Source: JBBIOI01 sp037443425 (lineage in GTDB: Bacteria; Desulfobacterota; BSN033; UBA1163). Taken from it: a stretch of 12,630 bases of DNA. Each line of letters opens with the position of its first letter. The first letter of the stretch is position 1. Positions 7,030 through 12,630 of this stretch are shown here, one piece after another. The notes beneath the pieces were generated by a model. The model ran no database searches and was not told the origin of the DNA. It worked only from the letters and a program-made list of their open reading frames with translations. Both the position numbers and the translations under genes were made by a program. The stretch spans positions 1-12,630 of the forward strand of contig JBBIOI010000097.1 in assembly GCA_037443425.1 (NCBI GenBank), written 5' to 3'.

Positions 7030-7398
7030 ATGGATAAAAAAACAATAAAAGTACTTATTATTGAGGATGATGAGCGGATAAGAAGCCTCCTAAGAAATAT
7101 CCTGATTTTTGGGGGATTTGAGGTAATAGAGGCTCAGGATGGGGCATCGGGTATAAAATGTCTTGAAGAAAATTGTGTGAATCTTGTGCTTACAGATCTT
7201 GGAATGCCTGGTATGAATGGTTGGGAAGTGGCAAAAAGGGTGAAGAAGAAGGATCCTGATATTCCAGTAATCTTGATAACAGGATGGGGAGTAAGAATTG
7301 AAGAAGATAGTCTAAATAGGTCAAAAGTGGACTGTATAATTTCAAAACCATTTCAGGTTAATGAGATTCTCGAAAAGATACAGATTCTAATTCACTAA
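7030..7398 (+). CDS. single-domain CheY-like response regulator
   Basis: A 122-residue stand-alone receiver domain with a full active site: acidic pair Asp13-Asp14, phosphoacceptor Asp56 in TDLGMPGMNGWE, Thr84 in ILITGWG and Lys106 in SKPF. There is no output domain, so it should act by binding a partner, most plausibly the HD-GYP or HEAT protein of the same operon. It begins 24 bases after the HD-GYP stop; the ribosome site is weak. No histidine kinase is in the window, so the phosphodonor must be encoded elsewhere. The last four bases overlap the end of the convergent secreted-protein gene. Confidence 0.93.
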   Translation: MDKKTIKVLIIEDDERIRSLLRNILIFGGFEVIEAQDGASGIKCLEENCVNLVLTDLGMPGMNGWEVAKRVKKKDPDIPVILITGWGVRIEEDSLNRSKVDCIISKPFQVNEILEKIQILIH

Positions 7399-8723
7399 AA
7401 TTTTAAGGATCCCTTACATTGAGATCTTTCCCATTCCTCTCTAAGTCTCCTAAGTATTTCTTCTTGCTGGTGGCGTGAAAAATCTGCATATTTTGGATCT
7501 CTTTTACGGTATGTCTTCTCTATGAAGGCTATGGACTTTTTAGTATTAGCTATTTGTTTGATTATCATCTCACATTTATTAAGGCCCCATCGTGCCTCGA
7601 TAGAATCTTCCGGGTTTGGAGAAAGCCATAGATAATTCTGATATATATGGTAGAATGATACAGACTTATCTTTTGAAATAGGTAGAATGATAGATTCCAT
7701 CGTCTCTTTGACTTTGGCCTCATCAAGGTTGTGGAGTTTAATAAACTCGTGAAGATGATCCATCATCAAAACGATAAAACCATCTCTTCCTGGAGTACTA
7801 TAGGTTTCCCAAAGCTCGGATCCTTCTGGGCATCTTTTGGTCCTGCACCTTTTATATCCTTCCAATACAATTGGTATTCTTTCTTTTAAGTAAGAAGTTA
7901 TGTGTGAGATTAATTTTACAATCCTCTCATCTGGATCGTAGTTGAAAGGATCGATCCTTTTCGCAACAGCATCTGAATAGTCTACGTATCCTTCGTAGAA
8001 ACTTGATTGATACTGTTGTTCTGAATAGAATGGATGCTCCTTCGGTGGGAGATATATCCATTTTCCGTTTTGGAGGATAGGCCATCGAAATTTAACAATC
8101 CCAGATTTTACAGTTGATTCTGGCCTTGGTGCAATAAAGATTCTTTTATTAAGCTTTCTAATCTTAGCAGGATAGGTAGATTCCCAGGTTTGAATAGGAT
8201 GTATAGAACTTCCATCAAGTATTACTTGGGCAATTATTCCTGAATGTGATTCTGTAATGAAGAAAGGTGTGCCTGGAGTAACTGACTCTTTATCTATTTT
8301 GATTGGATAAGTATCGAAAGGAAGGGTTCGAGTTGTTGTTTCTGAAAGCATATAGAGAAGTGCCCTACGAAATCGAAGATCCTTTTGCCATTCTTTATGA
8401 GTTGGAAGATCTGACCATTCTTTCGACCAATGTCCTATGAGTTTATTATCCTTTGTTGTTGCTGCTGCGGGGAGATGGAAAATCCTTGAATATATCCAAC
8501 GGACGGCATATGGGAGATCTGCACAATCTATCGGGATCTTATGGCGGATAAAAAAATCCTCATCTATATTCTCTTCAACCCACTTGGCGTATTTTTTTTC
8601 TTCTTCAATACTCCATTGCCTATCACCAACACTCCAGAGCTGTAAGCTGGATTCATTGGTTTGAGCATAAGTGGTTACTGAAAATGAAAATATGATAGTT
8701 AAACAAAGAATGAACCGAGACAT
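7395..8723 (-). CDS. secreted protein of unknown family, possible NlpC/papain-like hydrolase
   Basis: A 442-residue protein with a clear Sec signal peptide: a short basic start, a hydrophobic core (about residues 4-17), and a likely cut after TTYA (residue 20). I do not recognise the family. Two stretches look like a cysteine-hydrolase core: IDCADLPYAVRWIY (Cys67, an N-terminal helix as in NlpC/P60 and transglutaminase-like folds), and PGTPFFITESHSGIIAQVI (His160 at the start of a strand), followed by DGSSIHPIQTW. The spacing of about 93 residues fits such folds, but the assignment is speculative. A Cys pair (293, 298) could form a disulphide outside the cytoplasm. The gene starts six bases after the thiolase stop with no good ribosome site, so it is probably coupled to the thiolase, an odd pairing of secreted and cytoplasmic products. 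Confidence 0.75.
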   Translation of the reverse strand: MSRFILCLTIIFSFSVTTYAQTNESSLQLWSVGDRQWSIEEEKKYAKWVEENIDEDFFIRHKIPIDCADLPYAVRWIYSRIFHLPAAATTKDNKLIGHWSKEWSDLPTHKEWQKDLRFRRALLYMLSETTTRTLPFDTYPIKIDKESVTPGTPFFITESHSGIIAQVILDGSSIHPIQTWESTYPAKIRKLNKRIFIAPRPESTVKSGIVKFRWPILQNGKWIYLPPKEHPFYSEQQYQSSFYEGYVDYSDAVAKRIDPFNYDPDERIVKLISHITSYLKERIPIVLEGYKRCRTKRCPEGSELWETYSTPGRDGFIVLMMDHLHEFIKLHNLDEAKVKETMESIILPISKDKSVSFYHIYQNYLWLSPNPEDSIEARWGLNKCEMIIKQIANTKKSIAFIEKTYRKRDPKYADFSRHQQEEILRRLREEWERSQCKGSLKF

Positions 8724-8729
8724 AAAGGC

Positions 8730-10211
8730 TTATTTTATAAACTTGAAAATCCTCTTGAGCCAATTTCTAAGTGTCTTTTTCTCAAAGACAAAGATACCTT
8801 CTCTCATTTTTAAATAAACACCCACGCCTATCTTTAACTCTTTCGGCGAACGGTAATCCGGATTGCAAGCCATGATCCTTTCTCCCTCTTTAGTTTTAAC
8901 TAAACCGAGTGTAAGTGGAGATTTAAACCCCTCTGGTGGTGAATAGAGGGTTGTAAATGTTTCTAAGATTCCCGAGCCTTCTTTTACGGTTAATGAGGGA
9001 GTTACTTTAGAGGAGGTTTTAATCTCTGGATGATATTCCAATTTCCATCCTTTTACAAGATTTCGTTTACGGTCAGTCCGTTCAAGAATTATGACAAAAT
9101 TATTATTTCCTATACCACCAATACTTTGTGCTAAACCAATATCTGCCTTTCTAAGCTGTCTTTGTTCACCTGCTTCTCCTCGGAGCTGGTAGACAATTTC
9201 TACAAGCTGGGCAAGCCCTGATGCGCCAATTGGATGACCTCTTGATTTAAGTCCTCCTGATGGATTAATAGGCAATCTTCCATGTAGATAGGTCATCTTT
9301 TCTTCGATTGCCTCCCAAGCCTTTCCAGGTGGGAATAAACCCAAATCCTCACTTCCAATTATCTCGAATGGGGTGAAGGCATCATGGATTTCGGCAAATT
9401 GTATTTCAGACGGATTGACTTGTGCCATCTGATAAGCCTTCTTAGCTGCCTCCTTGGTGGAATTGAAAGAGACCAATGATGTGCGATGGCTTAATGCAAG
9501 TGTATCGGTTGCATGGCCAATCCCTGAAACCTTTATATGGGTAGGATTAGAGGTTAGGACAATGGCTGATGCCCCATCACTTATAGGAGCACAATCGTAA
9601 AGACGGAGGGGATAGGAGATCATCTTACTGCTGAAATATTCTTCTTTTGAAATGATCTTCTGAAACTGGGCATAAGGATTGAGAGAACCGTTAAAATGGT
9701 TTTTTATAGCAATTTCTGAAAGTATATATTCGAATCTCGACTGTGGTATTCTATGTTCATATGCATATCTCTGGCCAATCATAGCAGCCAATGCAGCCAT
9801 AGTTGCTCCATATCTTCGTTCTGTCCGATCTATAACCTCTGATAAGATTCGATTTATTTTAGGTGTTGTAAGGTGAGTCATTTTCTCGCCAGCAACCACA
9901 AGTACATTCTTCATATAACCGGATGCGATTGCATAAAAGGCTGTCTCAAATGCCCCTGCCCCTGTTGAAGAAGCTGTTTCGATCCTTGTTGATGGAATAC
10001 CAGTAAGGCCAAGAGTATTGGCCAGAAGGGTGGCAAAGTTAGATTCACCTGTGAACTCCTCTACATTCATAACCCCTATATAAATTGCATCAACTTTTTC
10101 CAACTGTGCATCTCTTAAAGCTATCGCCGATGCCTCTGCCATTATGGCTTCAAGTGGGTCATCTAATCTTCCAAATTTTGTCATTCCTACCCCTGATATA
10201 TATACGTCCAT
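8730..10211 (-). CDS. SCP2/archaeal-type thiolase homologue fused to a DUF35-like OB domain, active-site Cys replaced by Ser
   Basis: 493 residues from the ATG at 10211 (GGGGG just upstream; an in-frame TTG four codons earlier is less likely). Residues 1 to about 380 are a thiolase of the SCP2/archaeal type: DVYISGVGMTKFG at the N-terminus, CAPISDGASA (207-216), HDAFTPFE (276-283) and SRGHPIGASG (324-333, with His326). Relatives have a nucleophilic Cys in an (A)CASG-type loop; here the loop is ETASSTGAG and the position is Ser81 (codon TCT at 9971-9969). The HDCF motif of SCP2 thiolases is HDAF, so the second Cys is absent too. Residues about 410-478 (GILETFTTLYSPPEGFKSP, then GERIMACNPDY and ELKIGVGVY) resemble the OB fold of DUF35 proteins, which normally come as separate partners with a zinc ribbon; no ribbon cysteines precede it here. 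It may be a non-canonical condensing or acyl-transfer enzyme. Confidence 0.85.
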   Translation of the reverse strand: MDVYISGVGMTKFGRLDDPLEAIMAEASAIALRDAQLEKVDAIYIGVMNVEEFTGESNFATLLANTLGLTGIPSTRIETASSTGAGAFETAFYAIASGYMKNVLVVAGEKMTHLTTPKINRILSEVIDRTERRYGATMAALAAMIGQRYAYEHRIPQSRFEYILSEIAIKNHFNGSLNPYAQFQKIISKEEYFSSKMISYPLRLYDCAPISDGASAIVLTSNPTHIKVSGIGHATDTLALSHRTSLVSFNSTKEAAKKAYQMAQVNPSEIQFAEIHDAFTPFEIIGSEDLGLFPPGKAWEAIEEKMTYLHGRLPINPSGGLKSRGHPIGASGLAQLVEIVYQLRGEAGEQRQLRKADIGLAQSIGGIGNNNFVIILERTDRKRNLVKGWKLEYHPEIKTSSKVTPSLTVKEGSGILETFTTLYSPPEGFKSPLTLGLVKTKEGERIMACNPDYRSPKELKIGVGVYLKMREGIFVFEKKTLRNWLKRIFKFIK

Positions 10212-10302
10212 TAATTCCCCCAAAAAATTTTGTTTCTATAATATTAAAACAAAAAGCATTAATTTAACAGCTAAAGGGACCCCTGCATCTTTCCTGATGT
10301 AA

Positions 10303-10315
10303 GTTAAGTCTTAAC
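10303..10315. promoter_or_regulatory. 13-bp inverted repeat upstream of the thiolase gene
   Basis: GTTAAG-T-CTTAAC is a perfect inverted repeat with 6-bp arms, about 90 bases upstream of the thiolase start and about 40 bases before the -35 of the divergent metallopeptidase promoter. It shares AAGTCTTAA with the palindrome at 3524-3533 read on the other strand. Possibly an operator; short enough to be chance. Confidence 0.3.
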
Positions 10316-10329
10316 CTATTGAAATCATT

Positions 10330-10355
10330 AGAAATTTAATTTGTGAAAAATTTCT
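10330..10355. repeat. 8-bp inverted repeat abutting the metallopeptidase promoter
   Basis: AGAAATTT (10330-10337) and AAATTTCT (10348-10355) are exact reverse complements separated by 10 bases. The right arm ends one base before the -35 TTGACC. This is a typical position for an activator or repressor dimer, with arm centres about 18 bases apart. The AT-rich composition lowers its significance. Confidence 0.4.
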
Positions 10356-10356
10356 T

Positions 10357-10386
10357 TTGACCATGGATACCCTTAAGTTTTATATT
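10357..10386 (+). promoter_or_regulatory. sigma70-like promoter for the metallopeptidase gene
   Basis: TTGACC (10357-10362) and TATATT (10381-10386), each five of six consensus bases, are 18 bases apart. Transcription would start near 10393, giving a leader of about 45 bases that ends in a strong GGAGGG ribosome site. This is one of the clearest promoters in the window by eye. Confidence 0.5.
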
Positions 10387-10438
10387 TTTTATCATAATAG
10401 GTTGGATATGGGAAAACGGGGGAGGTTGGAGGGTTTAA

Positions 10439-11434
10439 ATGGATGAGATAAGTTATCAAAAATTTTTAATGACAAGGATTTGTGATCTTAAGCTTGATCT
10501 ATATGAACATTTAGGGTCATGTCTTAAAAGGTTAAAAAAAGAACTGGAGAGACATCGTATATGCCTGTGGCCTGATTTTTATTTTGGAAATGAATGGGGA
10601 TGTACAAATAAAAGGATCTCAATAAGTATACCATTCTATTTAGCAACCCCTGAATTAAGGGAACTTGAGGGAGATATTCCAACAAATGAGGAGATAATAA
10701 AAATACTCCGACATGAGACAGGTCATGCTGTAAATTATGCTTATAAACTCTGGCAACGTAAAGAATGGAAGGATATATTTGGGGACTTTAATAAGAAATA
10801 TCGCGATGGATATCTCTACAAGGTTAATCCCTGGTCAAGAAGTTATGTTAGACACCTACACTATTTAGGAGATCCTCATTATGCGCAAAAACATCCTGAT
10901 GAGGACTGGGCAGAGACATTTGCTATATGGCTTGATCCAAGGTCACGTTGGAGAGATAAATATCGTAATTGGCCGAACGCCTTGGAGAAATTATCTTATG
11001 TAGACCGTCTCATGGATGAGATTGCGGGCAAGGAGCCAATAAATACAAAAAAGAAAAGAGAAGGTGAGTACACTACAATAGAGGAGACTGTGTCAGAATG
11101 GTGGGGATTAGACGGAGAACTTCTGGATCAGGAGCTTCAGGAGTATCTCACAGATATGAATGAAATTTTCATTAAACCAACAACTGCCCGAAGAAAGACA
11201 CTCCCTGCATGGAGGTTGATAAGAAAATATGCAAGGCTTCTCACAGAAAAAGTAGCCATATGGATACTTGGATCAAATAAACACACCATTCGAAGACGTC
11301 TTCGGCAATGGGAAGCCATATGCAAAACTGAGAATCTTGGATATTTCCCTGAAGAAGAGGAAAGGATGATTATTGAACTTGCAACATTATTGACGTATTA
11401 TGTCGTTGATGAAATCCATCATCTTAGAAATTAA
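10439..11434 (+). CDS. putative zinc metallopeptidase (HETGH)
   Basis: A 331-residue protein with the zinc-protease motif HETGH (His92, Glu93, His96) in a helix LRHETGHAVNYAY, and a downstream helix DEDWAETFAIWL whose Glu159 (or Glu155) is a plausible third ligand, the gluzincin arrangement. This matches the look of the 'putative zinc-binding metallopeptidase' families found in many bacteria; I cannot name the exact family. No signal peptide, so it is probably cytoplasmic, which is less usual for a protease and suggests a specific internal substrate. The C-terminal 110 residues are rich in charged helices and have no recognisable motif. The start is fixed by GGAGGG (10428-10433), five bases before the ATG. 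It converges on the LOG-family gene with a two-base gap. Confidence 0.8.
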   Translation: MDEISYQKFLMTRICDLKLDLYEHLGSCLKRLKKELERHRICLWPDFYFGNEWGCTNKRISISIPFYLATPELRELEGDIPTNEEIIKILRHETGHAVNYAYKLWQRKEWKDIFGDFNKKYRDGYLYKVNPWSRSYVRHLHYLGDPHYAQKHPDEDWAETFAIWLDPRSRWRDKYRNWPNALEKLSYVDRLMDEIAGKEPINTKKKREGEYTTIEETVSEWWGLDGELLDQELQEYLTDMNEIFIKPTTARRKTLPAWRLIRKYARLLTEKVAIWILGSNKHTIRRRLRQWEAICKTENLGYFPEEEERMIIELATLLTYYVVDEIHHLRN

Positions 11435-11457
11435 TCCTACAGGATTACAGTCTTTTT
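11432..11457 (+). terminator. weak hairpin-T terminator overlapping both stop codons
   Basis: TAATCC-TACA-GGATTA forms a perfect 6-bp stem with a 4-base loop (11432-11447), followed by CAGTCTTTTT. The stem includes the metallopeptidase stop codon and lies at the stop of the convergent gene. The stem is short and AT-rich and the T tract begins a few bases late, so efficiency would be low. Confidence 0.3.
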
Positions 11458-12090
11458 AATAGTCTTTAAGACCTCTTCTGGATCATCAATAAGGCTGAAG
11501 ATTTCAAGGTCTGAAGGAGAGATTTTACCCTCTTTTAATACAACATCTCTTAGCCAATCGAGAAGCCCCCTCCAATATTCTGATCCAACAAGAATTACAG
11601 GGAATGGTTTGATTTTGTTTGTTTGAATCAGGGTGACAGATTCAAATAGTTCATCAAGTGTCCCAAATCCACCTGGAAGGATTATGTAGGCTACGGCATA
11701 TTTTACAAACATTACTTTTCGTACAAAGAAATAACGGAACCTCAAAGTAATATTTGCATAAGGATTTGGTTTCTGTTCGAGTGGTAATTCGATGTTTAAC
11801 CCTATTGACTTACCACCTACCTTAGAAGCCCCTTTATTTGCTGCCTCCATAACACCAGGACCGCCACCAGTAATGATAGAGAAACCATTTTGGGCAAGAA
11901 GTTCACCGATACGCTCAGCCTTGGAATAGATTTCATCATCCGGTTTAACCCTTGTAGAACCAAATATGCTGACTGCAGGATGACATTGTGAGAGGGTTTC
12001 AAAACCTTCTACAAATTCAGCTATAATATGAAATAGTCTCCAAGTGTCTTTTATTGTTATTTCGTTAATAACATACTGCTTTTCTACCAT
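11437..12090 (-). CDS. LOG-family / TIGR00730 Rossmann-fold protein (nucleotide phosphoribohydrolase-like)
   Basis: A 217-residue cytoplasmic protein of the LOG family, formerly annotated as lysine decarboxylase. Members cleave nucleoside 5'-monophosphates to base plus ribose 5-phosphate (the cytokinin-activating reaction, in plants and some bacteria). Seen here: SIFGSTRVKPDD (41-52), the phosphate loop TGGGPGVMEAANKGA (74-88), Arg124-Lys125 in FFVRKVMF, and PGGFGTLDE (139-147), where most relatives have PGGYGTLEE; the Tyr-to-Phe and Glu-to-Asp changes are mild and occur in related proteins. An AGGAGG site (12095-12100) four bases before the ATG sets the start. The true bacterial role is often nucleotide salvage; a hormone role should not be assumed. 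Confidence 0.9.
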   Translation of the reverse strand: MVEKQYVINEITIKDTWRLFHIIAEFVEGFETLSQCHPAVSIFGSTRVKPDDEIYSKAERIGELLAQNGFSIITGGGPGVMEAANKGASKVGGKSIGLNIELPLEQKPNPYANITLRFRYFFVRKVMFVKYAVAYIILPGGFGTLDELFESVTLIQTNKIKPFPVILVGSEYWRGLLDWLRDVVLKEGKISPSDLEIFSLIDDPEEVLKTIKKTVIL

Positions 12091-12123
12091 TATGCCTCCT
12101 TTTATTGATAATTTAGAAATTTT

Positions 12124-12152
12124 ATATTAGGAAAAAGATTAATAAAAGTCAA
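12124..12152 (-). promoter_or_regulatory. candidate promoter for the LOG-family gene
   Basis: On the minus strand TTGACT (12152-12147, five of six) and TAATAT (12129-12124, four of six) are separated by an ideal 17 bases. The start would be near 12117, with a leader of under 30 bases containing the AGGAGG site. The divergent RNase gene begins only 29 bases from the -35, so both genes share this 90-base region. Confidence 0.45.
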
Positions 12153-12180
12153 TCCTAATTTGGAAGGAGTAAAATTAAGG

Positions 12181-12630
12181 ATGATAAGTGTGCAATTTTT
12201 AGGTGGGGCAAAGACTGTAACAGGTTCTGCCTTTCTTTTTGAAAAGGGTTCGGTAAAATGGTTGGTTGATTGCGGGATGTTCCAGGGTGGAAGAGAACTT
12301 GAAGAAAGAAACAGGGATGTCCGATCTTATCAACCAGACAAGTTATCTTTTATTTTACTCACCCACGCACATATAGATCATAGTGGTTTAATTCCTAAAA
12401 TAGTTAAAGAGGGATTCAGGGGTAAGATCATCTGTACACAAGCCACAATCGATCTATGTGAGATAATGCTTCAGGATAGTGCTCATATCCAGGAGATGGA
12501 AGCAGAGTGGAGGAATCGTAAGGCAAGGCGATTGGGCGGCCGGGAGATAGAACCTCTATATACAATAGAAGATGCTAAAAGGAGTCTACAATATTTTCAG
12601 GCCGTTAGCTACGACAATATCATATCACTA
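12181..12630 (+). CDS. metallo-beta-lactamase/beta-CASP (CPSF-like) RNase, N-terminal 150 residues
   Basis: The reading frame is open from the ATG to the right edge; full-length relatives have about 450-540 residues, so roughly a third is present. The N-terminus MISVQFLGGAKTVTGSAFLF is the standard beginning of bacterial YSH1/CPSF-like exonucleases. Asp30 in VDCGMFQG and the zinc motif THAHIDHSG (His62, His64, Asp66, His67) match the metallo-beta-lactamase core; the IQEMEAEWRNRK stretch is the usual helical insertion. The beta-CASP cap and later His ligands lie outside the window. Such proteins process or degrade RNA using two zinc ions. AAGGAG (12164-12169) lies 11 bases upstream, a slightly long spacing, but the family's N-terminus supports this ATG. 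Confidence 0.92.
   Translation, partial: MISVQFLGGAKTVTGSAFLFEKGSVKWLVDCGMFQGGRELEERNRDVRSYQPDKLSFILLTHAHIDHSGLIPKIVKEGFRGKIICTQATIDLCEIMLQDSAHIQEMEAEWRNRKARRLGGREIEPLYTIEDAKRSLQYFQAVSYDNIISL

Noticed and set aside
11432..11457. The hairpin at the convergent stop codons as a strong bidirectional terminator
   Set aside because: The stem has only six mostly A-T pairs, and on the minus strand no proper T tract follows it. Kept only as a weak plus-strand candidate.
11437..12090. Lysine decarboxylase, or a cytokinin hormone role, for the LOG-family gene
   Set aside because: The PGGxGTxxE family was misnamed lysine decarboxylase; nothing in the window suggests plant interaction.
1..12630. CRISPR array, tRNA, rRNA or riboswitch
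   Set aside because: No spaced repeat series, cloverleaf or conserved leader fold was seen; all gaps are short and AT-rich.

Overview
The window is AT-rich, densely packed bacterial DNA: short intergenic gaps, Shine-Dalgarno sites of the AGGAGG/GGAGG type, mostly ATG starts, and recognisable sigma70-like promoter hexamers. It carries no phage, insertion sequence, CRISPR array, rRNA or tRNA. The mix of HD-GYP and HEAT-repeat signalling proteins, a molybdenum-hydroxylase-type Fe-S subunit and a thiolase with a DUF35-like tail suggests an uncultured, probably anaerobic lineage near the Desulfobacterota/Nitrospirota or a related candidate phylum. That placement is inference; nothing here is a phylogenetic marker. 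No gene-free stretch exceeds 300 bases. The two longest (3422-3645 and 10212-10438) are divergent promoter regions with palindromes.

Region 1 (1-3421, all minus strand) runs nth (endonuclease III), a DUF4392 / D-glutamate-cyclase-like protein, a 34-residue single-helix membrane ORF, a HemL-like class III aminotransferase, and then, after a 159-base gap with a possible promoter, the first 19 codons of a [2Fe-2S] subunit of a xanthine-dehydrogenase-type oxidoreductase. nth has its own likely promoter, and the tight spacing suggests read-through at least to the aminotransferase. The genes after nth look like small-molecule (amino acid or acid) catabolism.

Region 2 (3494-7398, plus strand) is the most system-like part: a BldC/excisionase-type HTH protein, a 554-residue HEAT-repeat protein, an HD-GYP protein and a single-domain CheY-like receiver, spaced 14, 1 and 24 bases apart. 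A perfect 11-bp inverted repeat brackets the predicted promoter. The HEAT and HD-GYP proteins seem to share a related N-terminal module. I read this as a signalling operon, possibly involving cyclic di-GMP, with a scaffold, a (possibly atypical) phosphodiesterase and a phospho-receiver.

Region 3 (7395-10211, minus strand) encodes a thiolase fused to a DUF35-like OB domain. Its nucleophilic Cys position holds Ser and its HDCF motif reads HDAF. Six bases downstream is a secreted protein of unknown family with a possible Cys/His hydrolase pair; its end overlaps the receiver gene by 4 bases, convergently.

Region 4 (10212-12630) has a promoter and inverted repeat driving a HETGH zinc-metallopeptidase-like gene, a convergent LOG-family (TIGR00730) nucleotide phosphoribohydrolase-like gene, and the first 150 codons of a metallo-beta-lactamase/beta-CASP (CPSF-like) RNase, divergent from the LOG gene.
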